Positions 47,995 to 58,052 of a DNA stretch of 64,000 nucleotides are shown in pieces. The translations under genes and the position numbers were made by a program. Each line of letters starts with the position of its first letter. Position 1 is the stretch's first letter. Origin of the DNA: Corynebacterium glucuronolyticum DSM 44120 (GTDB lineage: Bacteria; Actinomycetota; Actinomycetes; Mycobacteriales; Mycobacteriaceae). The notes beneath the pieces are model-generated. The model was not told where the DNA came from. It searched no databases and saw only the letters and a list, made by a program, of their open reading frames with translations. The DNA is taken from NCBI RefSeq assembly GCF_030440595.1, contig NZ_CP047452.1:1984001-2048000 (forward strand), given 5' to 3'.

Positions 47995-49367
47995 TCAGCG
48001 GGCCAGGCGAACGCGATCTCTCGCTCGGCGGGATCGGCTGTAACGAGCGTGACCGGTGTGGAGTCTCCCTCGGCAGGGCTCCCGACGAGGTCGGTGGAGA
48101 TGATCGGCGGCTGAGAGAGCATGATCTTCGCCGTGTTCTTTTCCTCGTTCGACTTCAGCACGAGCGCGTCGAAAGTTGTCCCCACCCACGGCTGCAAGAC
48201 AGTCGCCTCTGTCAGCCGGATACATGCGTTATCCACGGTGTTTGCGTGCTGCGAGGTGTGGCGCATCGTGTCGATGACAGCCTCGGCATCCTCGCGCGCC
48301 CAGGATTCCGGCGCGCGTCCTTCCGCGCGGGCGAGGCAGTACTCGGTGGCGTACCTATCCACGAGGCGGCGCAGCGGCGCTGTGACGTGGGCGTACATCC
48401 CTCCAACGCCCGCGTGGATCACTGCGGGCTTGGTATCGAGGAAGAGATAGTCCGCACCGCGGAGGAGCTTGGCTGCTTCTTTATGTACGGCCATTCCCGT
48501 CACGGTGGTTGGGTCGACGGAGGCCAGGAATACGCCGACCTCACTGCGCGGGTCGAAGGTCAACCCAAGGCTTGCTAGCTCAGTGGCGAAAGCCTCGAGA
48601 GCCTCTTCCGGCGCAGGATGCAGCGTTCGCAGGTAGCCGTGCCCCCACTCGGCCATCATCGCACCGGCAACCATGCCCGCCATGAGGGAGACCTCCGAAT
48701 TGTCGTCCATGGCTTGGTTGCGTGGTTCGAGGATGAGCTCGTACTTGCCGTCGTCTAGCCGGTGTACGCGCGTATCGGGAAGGGAAAGGTTCACGGCTTT
48801 TCGACGCAGTGAGCTCGCCCGTCGCAGACTCCCCAGCCTGGGCAACAAATCGATCGACGGATGGTGAGCGTTAACGTAATCCAGCTGCGCGCGGGAGCGA
48901 ACCGTAGCCCGCGAGAGGTCGTATTCTTGCACCTCCCCCGCAGCGTCGACAAGCATCCGCCAGCACACGGCGGGGCGGTCGACTCCGGGCAGCAGGGAGG
49001 CGCTGCCCTCCGACAGCTCCGGCGGGTAGAGCCGCGCGGGTTCATCTGGGAGGTAAATGGTTTGTCCGCGGCGAAGCGCCTCGTCGTACAGCCCCATTCC
49101 CGGGCGGACGAAGGCCCCCACATCGGCGATCGCGTACCAAACCTCGAGGCAATCGCCTTTCTCGGTGATGTATACCGCCTGATCGAGATCTTTGGACCCC
49201 ACCGGATCGATCGTCACAAAGTCGATGTCGCGCAGATCCCGGCGGTGAGCGGCGAACTGATCGCGCACCGAGCGGGCCTCCTCGACAAGGTTGGGCGGGA
49301 ATTCCCGCTCCACCTGGAACTCGCGGGCGACGTCGGAGAAGTCTAATTCAGCGGCATACAGCTTCAT
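47991..49367 (-). CDS. RNB-domain (RNase II/R family) exoribonuclease
   Basis: 458 residues from the ATG at 49367 (MKLYAAELDFSDVAREFQVE). The RNB active site is intact: DFVTIDPVGSKDLDQAVYIT (the D-x5-D-x2-DQA pattern) and later EWYAIADVGAFV-like VWYAIADVGAFVRPG. There are no N-terminal cold-shock domains, so it is shorter than RNase II or R. It would degrade RNA 3' to 5'. It lies just downstream of rnpB in the same direction. Upstream in-frame residues overlap rnpB and are not coding. Confidence 0.92.
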   Translation of the reverse strand: MKLYAAELDFSDVAREFQVEREFPPNLVEEARSVRDQFAAHRRDLRDIDFVTIDPVGSKDLDQAVYITEKGDCLEVWYAIADVGAFVRPGMGLYDEALRRGQTIYLPDEPARLYPPELSEGSASLLPGVDRPAVCWRMLVDAAGEVQEYDLSRATVRSRAQLDYVNAHHPSIDLLPRLGSLRRASSLRRKAVNLSLPDTRVHRLDDGKYELILEPRNQAMDDNSEVSLMAGMVAGAMMAEWGHGYLRTLHPAPEEALEAFATELASLGLTFDPRSEVGVFLASVDPTTVTGMAVHKEAAKLLRGADYLFLDTKPAVIHAGVGGMYAHVTAPLRRLVDRYATEYCLARAEGRAPESWAREDAEAVIDTMRHTSQHANTVDNACIRLTEATVLQPWVGTTFDALVLKSNEEKNTAKIMLSQPPIISTDLVGSPAEGDSTPVTLVTADPAEREIAFAWPAD

Positions 49368-49396
49368 ACTTTCCCATTGTGCCCCGAAACGCGTGG

Positions 49397-49809
<413 letters not shown>

Positions 49810-49984
49810 GAGAAAAAATTGTAGCCCTTCCCCCCATGCCGATGAAATTCCCACCGACCGGACAGATCCTTGACAGTTACAACTATTGGAAACAGATAGA
49901 CAGTACGGTAAGCTGATGTAGGTCTAAAAACACATCTACGTGCGCTAAGGTACATAGATTCCATCTATATATGCTCGGAAAGTT

Positions 49985-51928
49985 ATGGAAGACAACACTG
50001 AAAAATTCCCAACAACGCCTAACGACCCGGTAGATAGCGAAGAATCCTTCTGGGACGACGACGAATTCGCCGCCGAGGAGGGGGAACCCATGTCCCTCAG
50101 CGAAAAATACGAGGAAAAGGAAGAAGGTACATTCTTCTCCCGGCACAAATGGGTGATCATCCCGCTCATCATCGCCGTGCTCCTCGCCTCTACCTTTGGC
50201 ATCGGCAGCGCTGTCCTGACAGCGTTCAGCCCCAAGGAGACGGTGAGCTCCACCGACTTCCGCACGGTTGCGAAGAAGGACGTTATCGACCGCGTCAGCG
50301 TCAAGGGAACGATTCAGCCGATCCGCACGGCAACCCTGTCGACCAAGCTCACGACTCCCGTGCAGGATCTGCCCGTCGCCGTCGGCGACCGAGTGAAAGC
50401 CAACCAGCTTCTCGCCCGCATGGATACATCCTCTCTCGAGCGTGAGCTGGACAGCCAGCGCCAGCAACAATCTGCCTCCAGCTCGGAGTCGCAGAACGCG
50501 ATCAAGCAGGCCCAGCAGCAGCTCGCACAGCAGCGCGAAAAGCTCGACCGCGGCCTCAACCAGGAAATCAACTCTGCTAACTCCGCGCTCCGCGATGCCA
50601 ACCTGCAGCTCGAAGGCGCGAAGCAGGACTTCGCAAACCGCGCCCAGCAGGTGGAAAAAGACAACGACCCGGCGCTCCAGCAACAGAAGGATGCTGCGGA
50701 GCAAGCACGTAAGGCTGCCCGCGATGCAGATCTCGCACGTGCACAGGCCGAGTTCGGCTTGGCAACTGTCCAGCGCGTCAATGGTGCAGCAGAACACCAG
50801 GCTGACCTCAACCGAGCACGCCTTGACCAGCTCAAAAACCAGGATTTGTCCAGGCTTACTCCGGAGCTGCGCGAGGCAGCCGAGCAGGAGATCGCAAGCC
50901 TGCAAAACACCATCGATGGGGAAAACGGCGCACGCGCCGAGCGCGACCAGTCCATCGCCAATGCTGTTACCTCGCTACGCCAGGCAGAAAACCAGGCCAG
51001 CGATGCAAAGGATGCACGCACCAAGGCGGAAAACCGCTACGCCGACGCTCTCGCGACCTCCGATCAGGAGCTCGGCCAGCTACAGCGCAAGGTGAACGCC
51101 GCTGAGAACGCGGTTTCTGATGCCACCGTCGGTGTCGAAGCCGCCAAGCTCGGCGCCAAGCAGGGCCTCGAAACCTCCGCTTCTGCCCTCGACCAGGCCG
51201 TGAATTCCGCAGCAGCTGCGAATGCCTCGAGCGATCTGGCGAATAACAAGCTCATGATCGACATTGATTCCGCCGATGTGAACAGTCCTTTTGACGGCAT
51301 CGTTACCGCACTTCCGGCGCAGAAGGGCGCACCGGCCACGGGGCCAATTGTCACCGTCGCTGACGATTCTCGCAAGAAAATCGTCGTTCAGGTGAAGGAA
51401 GTCGATCTGCCCAAGGTGACCAAGGATTCCAAGGTCCGCTTCACCACCCCGTCCACCGGGGACAAGGAGTTCACCGGCAAGGTAGTCAAGGTTTCCCCTG
51501 TCGCCAACGACCCCATGGCAAGCATGCCCTCGGGCGCGAGTGGTGAGGGTAGCGCAGCTGCCGCCGGCGCAGGCTCCACCGATGTCACCTTCCCCGTGGA
51601 GATTGAAATCACCGGAGGCGACGAGCTTCGCCTTGGCTCTTCCGCAAAGGCCCAGATTATTCGCTCGGAGACGCACGACACCATCGCTGTCCCGCGCGAT
51701 GCCGTCTTCACCAATGATGCGGGTAAAACTGCGGTCCTCGTATTGACCGGCAGCGGTAACAAGGGGACGATTGAGGAGCGCGAAGTAACAACCGGCAACA
51801 GCAATGACTTCGATACGTCGATTAGCTCGGGCCTCGAGGAGAGCGACCGTGTCATCACCACGGCGGAGAAGTACCGCGACAAGGTGGGTGCGACGGCCAA
51901 GGTCGAGATGAGCGCGAAGGGCGCCTAA
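49985..51928 (+). CDS. Membrane-fusion (MacA/HlyD-like) efflux subunit with long coiled coil
   Basis: 647 residues. An acidic cytoplasmic N-terminus (1-54) leads to one span at 56-80. Lipoyl/barrel-sandwich halves lie at about 100-145 (TPVQDLPVAVGDRVKANQLL) and 425-460 (SPFDGIVTALPAQKGAPATG). Between them, about 150-415 is an Ala/Gln/Asp-rich coiled coil, much longer than in typical MacA. A beta-barrel and C-terminal domain follow. It ends at the start of the ATPase gene (shared ATG/TAA bases), forming a three-gene MacAB-like exporter. Confidence 0.88.
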   Translation: MEDNTEKFPTTPNDPVDSEESFWDDDEFAAEEGEPMSLSEKYEEKEEGTFFSRHKWVIIPLIIAVLLASTFGIGSAVLTAFSPKETVSSTDFRTVAKKDVIDRVSVKGTIQPIRTATLSTKLTTPVQDLPVAVGDRVKANQLLARMDTSSLERELDSQRQQQSASSSESQNAIKQAQQQLAQQREKLDRGLNQEINSANSALRDANLQLEGAKQDFANRAQQVEKDNDPALQQQKDAAEQARKAARDADLARAQAEFGLATVQRVNGAAEHQADLNRARLDQLKNQDLSRLTPELREAAEQEIASLQNTIDGENGARAERDQSIANAVTSLRQAENQASDAKDARTKAENRYADALATSDQELGQLQRKVNAAENAVSDATVGVEAAKLGAKQGLETSASALDQAVNSAAAANASSDLANNKLMIDIDSADVNSPFDGIVTALPAQKGAPATGPIVTVADDSRKKIVVQVKEVDLPKVTKDSKVRFTTPSTGDKEFTGKVVKVSPVANDPMASMPSGASGEGSAAAAGAGSTDVTFPVEIEITGGDELRLGSSAKAQIIRSETHDTIAVPRDAVFTNDAGKTAVLVLTGSGNKGTIEEREVTTGNSNDFDTSISSGLEESDRVITTAEKYRDKVGATAKVEMSAKGA

Positions 51929-52662
51929 TGAGCTTGCTCATCAAAATGAAAGATATTGTCAAGACCTTCAACATCGGCCAGCCCGGTGAATTGACGGTCT
52001 TGCACAAGTGCAATTTTTACGTCAAAGACGGCGAATTCGTCTCCGTTGTGGGCCAATCTGGGTCCGGCAAGTCAACGCTCATGAACATCATTGGGCTTTT
52101 GGACTCCCCCACCAGTGGCCAGTACGTCCTCGGTGGTGTCAACGTTCTCAACGCCCAATCCGATGAGCTCGCCCGCTACCGCAGCGAGTCCATCGGATTC
52201 GTGTTCCAGAACTTCAACCTCATCGGCCGCATGAACGCGCAGAAAAACGTCGAAATGCCGATGATGTACGCGGGCGTTTCCCCAAAGAAGCGTGCCGCCC
52301 GCGCCCGCGAACTCCTCGACCTCGTCGGTATGGGTAACCGCATGTGCCACGAGCCGAATGAGCTGTCCGGTGGCCAGAAGCAACGCGTGGCCATCGCCCG
52401 GGCGCTGGCCAATGAGCCGAAGCTCCTGCTTGCCGATGAGCCCACCGGCGCCCTCGACTCGCACACCGGCCGCATGGTCATGGACATGTTCCACAAGCTC
52501 AACAAGGAAGAGGGGAAAACCATCGTGTTAATTACCCACAACCCCGAGCTCGCGGAGGAAACCGACCGCATCGTCACCCTCACCGACGGTGTCATCGCGA
52601 ACCCGCATGGCACAAAGGGCGAGGGGCGTATGCCACAGCCGGAAACGGAGGCCGCACGATGA
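51928..52662 (+). CDS. MacB-type ABC ATPase
   Basis: 244 residues. Walker A GQSGSGKST (42-50), Q-loop FVFQNFNLI, signature LSGGQKQRVAIARAL, Walker B LLLADEPTGALD and the H-loop LITHNP. The family (LolD/MacB/FtsE-like) drives mechanotransmission rather than translocation through the membrane part. It overlaps the permease start by four bases and follows the MacA-like gene immediately. The C-terminal tail (GEGRMPQPETEAAR) is species-specific. Confidence 0.95.
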   Translation: MSLLIKMKDIVKTFNIGQPGELTVLHKCNFYVKDGEFVSVVGQSGSGKSTLMNIIGLLDSPTSGQYVLGGVNVLNAQSDELARYRSESIGFVFQNFNLIGRMNAQKNVEMPMMYAGVSPKKRAARARELLDLVGMGNRMCHEPNELSGGQKQRVAIARALANEPKLLLADEPTGALDSHTGRMVMDMFHKLNKEEGKTIVLITHNPELAEETDRIVTLTDGVIANPHGTKGEGRMPQPETEAAR

Positions 52663-53936
52663 ACCTGCGCGAAGCAATCCGCCTCGCCCTCACCAGCCTC
52701 CGTGCCAACAAGATGCGCTCGGCGCTCACCCTCCTCGGCGTTATCATCGGCATCGCCTCCGTGGTGGCGATCATGACGCTCGGGCACTCCTTGACAGCCC
52801 AATCGGAGAAAACGTTTTCCGACATCGGCTCCAGCGACCTCAACGTCACGCTGCAGCAAAAGAGTACGGACGAGGATTCCGACGAGGAAAACAAGGACGA
52901 CGAGGACTCCATGTTCGGCCCCGCCGACCCCTCCAACGAATCCGACCGCATCAGCGACGATTCGATCGAGCAACTACGCGGCCGCCTCGGTGATTCCGTA
53001 GACTACATCTCCATCAACGCAGGCCAAATGTGGAACGCCACCGTCACCCAGGGCAGGGAACGCGAGCAAGCCTACGTTCAGGGTGTCAACGCCGATGCCC
53101 TCAACATGCAGGACATGAAGATGAACGGCGGCCACCTCCTCAGCGCCGAGGACATCTCCGGTCACCGAAACGTCGCGGTTATCCCCTCGAAGCTTGTCGA
53201 CGAACTGTTCAATGGCGACCTCAACGCCGCCCTCGGCGGGGAGATCAGCGTCGAATACCAGGGTGAACTGCAGTCCTTCATTATCGTTGGCGTGTACAAC
53301 TCGGAAAACGGCAGCAGCGGGGCGATCTCCTTCAACGGTCCGCCCTCGGTGTATATCCCCTACCCCGTGGCTAAGAAAATGGACAAGTCCGTGGCCGGCA
53401 TCACGAACTTCACCGTACGCCCCTCGGACAACGCCGACGTGGAGGGTCTGAAAACCCGGATCACGAACTTCTTCGACGCATCCCAGGACTACAAGGTGAA
53501 GGTTTCCGACAACAAAGCCATGCTGGAGTCGGTCAACAAGTTCTTCACCGCCATCTCCGCCATCTTGTCCACCATCGCCGGTATCTCCCTCCTCGTCGGC
53601 GGCATCGGCGTGATGAACATCATGCTTGTCTCCGTGACGGAACGCACTCGCGAGATCGGCGTGCGTATGGCTCTCGGTGCCACGCGCAAGGATATCCGCA
53701 CGCAGTTTGTTATTGAGTCGATGATCGTCTGCGTCATCGGTGGCATTATCGGCCTCATCGTTGGTGGTGGCATCGGCATGATTGGCTCGAAACTCATGGG
53801 CCAGTTTGTCCTTCCTCCGCTTGGTGGCGCAATCTTTGCCCTCGGCTTCTCCTTGGCAATTGGCCTGTTCTTCGGCTACTACCCCGCCGGCAAAGCCGCC
53901 CGCCTGAACCCCATCGAGGCGCTTCGCTACGAGTAG
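52659..53936 (+). CDS. MacB-type permease (FtsX-like)
   Basis: 425 residues. A first span lies at about 20-42 (LTLLGVIIGIASVVAIMTLG). A large extracytoplasmic MacB_PCD domain (about 45-285) has an acidic DEDSDEENKDDEDSMF insert. Three C-terminal spans follow, with the FtsX signature IGVMNIMLVSVTERTREIGV, RMALGATRKDIRTQF. It ends with the usual AARLNPIEALRYE. With the two genes before it, it forms a tripartite-like exporter for peptides, lipids or antibiotics; the substrate is unknown. Confidence 0.93.
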   Translation: MNLREAIRLALTSLRANKMRSALTLLGVIIGIASVVAIMTLGHSLTAQSEKTFSDIGSSDLNVTLQQKSTDEDSDEENKDDEDSMFGPADPSNESDRISDDSIEQLRGRLGDSVDYISINAGQMWNATVTQGREREQAYVQGVNADALNMQDMKMNGGHLLSAEDISGHRNVAVIPSKLVDELFNGDLNAALGGEISVEYQGELQSFIIVGVYNSENGSSGAISFNGPPSVYIPYPVAKKMDKSVAGITNFTVRPSDNADVEGLKTRITNFFDASQDYKVKVSDNKAMLESVNKFFTAISAILSTIAGISLLVGGIGVMNIMLVSVTERTREIGVRMALGATRKDIRTQFVIESMIVCVIGGIIGLIVGGGIGMIGSKLMGQFVLPPLGGAIFALGFSLAIGLFFGYYPAGKAARLNPIEALRYE

Positions 53937-53942
53937 GGATCT

Positions 53943-54919
53943 CTACAGCACGGGCTGGGTGTGGATGCCGGCTTGTTTTTGGGCCAGGCGAACAGCCCCG
54001 CCGCGGGCGCAGGTGCTCATGTTGAGGCGGGGCCTACCACCAAACGGGGGAACAAAGTAGTCCAAGCCGTTGATCCGCTCAATCCGGCCGTATCTCGGCT
54101 TGGTGGGATCATCATCGTTGCGCCCGTTGTGGAACGGGCACAACATGGTGAGATTCTCCAACGTGGTGGGGCCACCGCTTACCCAGGATTCACTGTGGTG
54201 CATCTGGCACTTATCCGCCCACATGCACACCCTCCACCGCACACACCGGCGTCTTCGCCTGCTGAATCTTTCGCTCAAGCGGACCCGCAAACCGCGCATC
54301 CGCAGTACGGAACCGGAAAAACCCCAACTCTTTACTCCGTCACAGGATCCAACACCAACACCCACCCAAACTCGGCAAGCTTCATCTGCGCCCACTCCAA
54401 CGCAGTAACCGACGTCCCATCCGACAACGACAACATGTAGTTATACATCTCATGCTCCGTCGCCCCCATGATGGAAGTATCCGCCGGCAACACAACAACC
54501 GGCTCCACAGCGGGTAGTTCTCCCGTGCCGCCAACAGCAGCAGTCACAAAGTTGACGGCCGCATCCCCACCCTGGGCACGCGCCCTATCAATCGCCGTGC
54601 GCCCCAAATGCTGATCCACCACTAAAGTGAGCCGCATCTTCGTCGACCCCGCAATCGGTTTTTCCGTCAACGAATTCTTCGGATTGGTCGCCTGCATCGA
54701 ATTAAACAGAACCAGCACAGCCACCGCAGCGGCCCTGCTCGTGCGGCAATGAGCAACGCTTCGCGTCAACTCGACACGAACCTGCCAGGCATGATCCTGG
54801 CGAAGCGGTCATCCACCCCGTCCTGTTTCCTAATCTCCCCAGTCGACATCCCCTGATAAACGCCTAGGAGCTCCATCGTATGCGGCAACAAAGCCGCGAT
54901 CTGAGCTCTGTAGTTCATG
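53943..54919 (-). pseudogene. Decayed HNH (DUF222-type) gene, paralogue of 19637-20776
   Basis: The three reading frames together rebuild the family. From 54919 the N-terminus (MNYRAQIAALLPHTMELLGV) runs until a stop near 54770. The middle (HAWQVRVELTRSVAHC... to WVLVLDPVTE) is in another frame, 54332-54760. The HNH end (MHHSESWVSGGPTTLENLTM, LCPFHNGRNDDD) is in a third, 53943-54220. At least three frameshifts are needed near 54800, 54340 and 54220. The final part matches the intact copy (NLTMLCPYDNGRNDDD). It lies between the efflux operon and the RNase H operon and is not functional. Confidence 0.85.
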
Positions 54920-55069
54920 CCCCACATACTAGTGGGCTAACAAAAACCAATTTAAACCTCAGTCGAGGGAACCGATTCAGAAAACAGGAAAACACAGCGC
55001 AACGCCCCAATCCAGGCCAGAAGCCACCCCCCAGATAAAGGCAATCACCGGGGGCAACCAGGGGGCGTT

Positions 55070-56236
55070 TTAGGACAGGTGCGCGGTGGAATTGAAGAGC
55101 GTCAACAAGCTCGGACCATCAGCGTAGAACTGGACGGTGCTCACGGATGCCAGGTCGAGGTGCATTCGCGAAACGGACTTCCCCGGCGCGCGCAGCGTGA
55201 GCCGTACGATGGCCTTAATCGGGTTGACGTGACTGACCACGACGATGGTCTTGCCCGCCCATGTCTTCTGTGCTTTGGTCACGAACCGCTTCGACCGCCG
55301 ATAGACGGAGTCGAGGGATTCGCCGTCCGGTGGGGCGATGGTCGGGTCGTCCAACCACTCGGCATGGAGTTCGGGGTCGCGCTCGTGGGCCTCGGCAAAG
55401 GTCAGCCCCTCCCAGGTGCCGAAGTCAACTTCGCGCAGCGCTTCGTCGGTGTGGACGGCGACTCCTGCCATATCGGCGATGCCCCGAGCCGTCTCCTGTG
55501 CCCGTTTCTGGGGCGAGGAGATGACGGCATCAATGTTCGTGCCTTCAAAGAAGGTTGCCACACGCGAGGCTTGTGTGCGTCCCAGTTCGGTCAGCGCCGG
55601 GTCGCTCGAACCCGAGTACTGCTTCTTCACACTCATCTCGGTTTGCCCGTGCCGAACGAGGTAAATGGTCAGGGCCTCCGTAGTGGCACCGACCCAGTCC
55701 TTGTTCGCTGGTGCGTGTGCAGCCTGCCTATCCTTCGTATCCTCTGCATCCTTCGGATGCGAGGGCGCGACCTTCGGATCCGAAGGGTGGCTGGATGGGG
55801 CAGCAGAGCCAACGAAGCCCGGCTTCGCGCCTTGTGCGCCGGCATCCATCGCGATGTTGGCCAACTCGTCGGCGCGCGCGTTCTTCTTGCGGGGAACCCA
55901 CAGAATCGAGAACTGCTCAAACTGGTTTATCAGCTCGTGGGCAATCTTGGCCTTGGCCTGCATGTCCGGGTGCTTGATTTTCCAGCGCCCGGACATCTGC
56001 TCGACGACGAGCTTGGAATCCATGAACACCTGGCAGTGCGTCGCACCGAGCTCCAGGGCAGCCCTGAGGCCGTTGATGAGCGCCTGGTATTCGGCGACGT
56101 TATTCGTGGTCTTTCCCACAAAGTGGGACAACGCACGCAGCTCGTTCCCGTGGGAATCCTTCACGACGCTGCCGGAGCCGGCGATGCCGGGATTGCCACG
56201 GGAGCCACCGTCGGCAAAAACTGTAACTCCGAGCAT
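55070..56236 (-). CDS. Fusion of RNase HI-like and CobC/phosphoglycerate mutase-like phosphatase
   Basis: 388 residues from the ATG at 56236, which shares its A with the preceding TAA. RNase H domain (1-130): DGGSRGNPG, NNVAEYQALINGL, MDSKLVVEQMSG and KKNARADELAN give the D-E-D-D site. A Pro/Ala/Lys linker (about 140-180) follows. The histidine phosphatase domain (about 185-388) has LVRHGQTEMS and VVVVSHVNPI. The fusion is that of M. tuberculosis Rv2228c, which removes RNA from hybrids and has acid phosphatase activity linked to cobalamin synthesis. Confidence 0.94.
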   Translation of the reverse strand: MLGVTVFADGGSRGNPGIAGSGSVVKDSHGNELRALSHFVGKTTNNVAEYQALINGLRAALELGATHCQVFMDSKLVVEQMSGRWKIKHPDMQAKAKIAHELINQFEQFSILWVPRKKNARADELANIAMDAGAQGAKPGFVGSAAPSSHPSDPKVAPSHPKDAEDTKDRQAAHAPANKDWVGATTEALTIYLVRHGQTEMSVKKQYSGSSDPALTELGRTQASRVATFFEGTNIDAVISSPQKRAQETARGIADMAGVAVHTDEALREVDFGTWEGLTFAEAHERDPELHAEWLDDPTIAPPDGESLDSVYRRSKRFVTKAQKTWAGKTIVVVSHVNPIKAIVRLTLRAPGKSVSRMHLDLASVSTVQFYADGPSLLTLFNSTAHLS

Positions 56237-56925
56237 TAACGCACCAGGTAGGTGCCGCATTCGGGGCACTGGGGAACAACGTTTGCGGGGGCGGAGCGGA
56301 TCTCCTGAATGTCGGCTGCAGGAAGAATGAGGTTGCAGCCACCGCAAGCACGACCGGTGAAGGCGGCCGCACCGAACTCCGAGATAACCTTCTGCTTGTC
56401 ATAGGCAGCGAGGACGTCTTCGGGCAGCTGGGCGCGGATGTCCTCGGCACGCTGTGAATCGTCGGCAGGCGTGTGGGCGGCAGCGGCGGCGCGCTGCGCG
56501 GCGGCGAGGCGCTCCTCGAGTTCCTTCACGCGCTGGGCGTGGAGGTCTTGGTTGGCGCGCTGGGCGGCGATGGCATCGTGGTTTTCTTTCAGCTCACCGG
56601 TGAGATCGTTGGAACGGCGGGCGGCGGAGGCGAGGTCGTGCTCCAGGTCCTTGCGCGTTTCGCGGTCGGTGGCAGCGCCGAGCTCTTTGCGGTCTGCCTG
56701 CTCGCGACGTTGGAGCTTCACCAGGTCCTGCTGGATGCGGCGGATCTCCAGGTCGATGTCGCTGGCGGCGAGGACGGCACGGGAGTGGGCCTCGCGTTCC
56801 TCGGCAAGCTGCTCGCCGAGCTTTTCCACCTCGAGGTCTTCGGGGGTGGGGCCGCTCGCACCACCGAGTTCGGCGGCGGCGAGGTCGACGAGAAGATGCT
56901 GCTTGTCCTGGTCGAGTGTGAGCAC
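56236..56925 (-). CDS. C4 zinc-ribbon coiled-coil protein
   Basis: 229 residues from the GTG at 56925 (product begins MLTLDQDKQHLLVDLAAAEL), six bases after AGGA. The first 170 residues are a long coiled coil (EKLGEQLAEEREAHSRAVLA, LVKLQRREQADRKELGA). The C-terminal zinc ribbon has CGGCNL then VVPQCPECGTYLVR (two CxxC pairs). The Rv2229c-like family is conserved here without known action. It is coupled by one-base overlaps to the genes on both sides. Confidence 0.92.
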   Translation of the reverse strand: MLTLDQDKQHLLVDLAAAELGGASGPTPEDLEVEKLGEQLAEEREAHSRAVLAASDIDLEIRRIQQDLVKLQRREQADRKELGAATDRETRKDLEHDLASAARRSNDLTGELKENHDAIAAQRANQDLHAQRVKELEERLAAAQRAAAAAHTPADDSQRAEDIRAQLPEDVLAAYDKQKVISEFGAAAFTGRACGGCNLILPAADIQEIRSAPANVVPQCPECGTYLVR

Positions 56926-58052
56926 TACTTTTCCTTTCGAATGCCTAGGTTCCACGGGTCTGTCACGAGCGTGATAATTGTAGTATCCACGTCAAGTTCG
57001 CTCGTGATCGCCCTTTCCGCCTGGTACACCCAGGGGAATTCGCTGGCCCAGTGCGCCGTGTCAATGACGCACATGTCGCTGGCGGCGAGGTGGTCGTCGA
57101 CGATGTGGTGTTTCAAGTCGCTGGTCACGAGGACATCCGCGCCGGCTGCTGCGGCGGTGGGCAGGAAGGAGCCGCCCGATCCGCTGGCGACGGCAACGGT
57201 GGTGATGGGTTTGTCCGGGTCGCCGGCGGCACGGATACCCCACGCTGTTTCCGGTAGCGCGTCTGCCACCCGCTGGGCGAACTCTGCAAAGGTTACGGTC
57301 GTTTCCAGCCTGCCTATGCGCCCGATCCCCGTGCCGGTGGGTTCCGGCGCGGTTTCTACACAGTCGTAGGCGGGCTGTTCGTACGGGTGTGCACGGTAGA
57401 TCGCCGCCCGGATCTGCTCCCTGTCCTTTCGCTTGCCGACGAACTCAATGCGCACCTCGGCCACCGTTTCTAGCTCACCGTGGGAGCCGATCGCCGGCGA
57501 CGAATTCTCGCCGGGAAGAAACTGACCTGTCCCCTCGGTGTGGAATGCGCAGTCACTGTAATTCCCCACGTTGCCCGCTCCGGCAGAAAACAAGGCGCGC
57601 TTGAAGGCAGCGATGTCGCCGTTATCCGGGAACTGGACGCCCCATTTATCCAGGATGGAGGTCTGTTCATCGAGAGCACGGGTGTCGCCGGTGATCCCCA
57701 CCAGCCGGGCGAGCTCATCGTTGACACCGGGGCGGGCGGAGTCGGCATTCGTGTGGGCCGAAAAGATGGCGAGGCCACCGCAGATCGCCTCGTGAATGAT
57801 CCGCCCCTTGGGGGTTGCCGTGGAGACGAAATTGACACCCTTAAGCAGCAGCGGGTGGTGGGTGATGAGCATCTGCGCGTCGGCATCGAGGGCGGCGCGC
57901 ACAACGTCGAGCGTCGGATCAAGGGCGAAGGCCACCTTTGTTACCTGCTCCTCCGGGTCACCGACGTACAACCCCACCTTGTCCCATGATTCCGCGAGCC
58001 TGGGTGGGTAGTGGGCCTCCATGACCCGAACTATATCGCCTACGGTTGGCAT
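56925..58052 (-). CDS. Nif3/YbgI-like dinuclear-metal protein
   Basis: 375 residues from the ATG at 58052 (MPTVGDIVRVMEAHYPPRLA). Nif3 motifs ESWDKVGLYVGDPE, MLITHHPLLLKGVNFVS and FSAHTNADSARPGVN give metal-binding His and Asp. The central insert (PII-like domain, about 150-270) is present, as in long Nif3 proteins. The C-terminal DLKHHIVDDHLAASDMCVID completes the metal site. Catalysis is unproven. It corresponds to Rv2230c and overlaps cobC by 13 bases. Confidence 0.94.
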   Translation of the reverse strand: MPTVGDIVRVMEAHYPPRLAESWDKVGLYVGDPEEQVTKVAFALDPTLDVVRAALDADAQMLITHHPLLLKGVNFVSTATPKGRIIHEAICGGLAIFSAHTNADSARPGVNDELARLVGITGDTRALDEQTSILDKWGVQFPDNGDIAAFKRALFSAGAGNVGNYSDCAFHTEGTGQFLPGENSSPAIGSHGELETVAEVRIEFVGKRKDREQIRAAIYRAHPYEQPAYDCVETAPEPTGTGIGRIGRLETTVTFAEFAQRVADALPETAWGIRAAGDPDKPITTVAVASGSGGSFLPTAAAAGADVLVTSDLKHHIVDDHLAASDMCVIDTAHWASEFPWVYQAERAITSELDVDTTIITLVTDPWNLGIRKEK

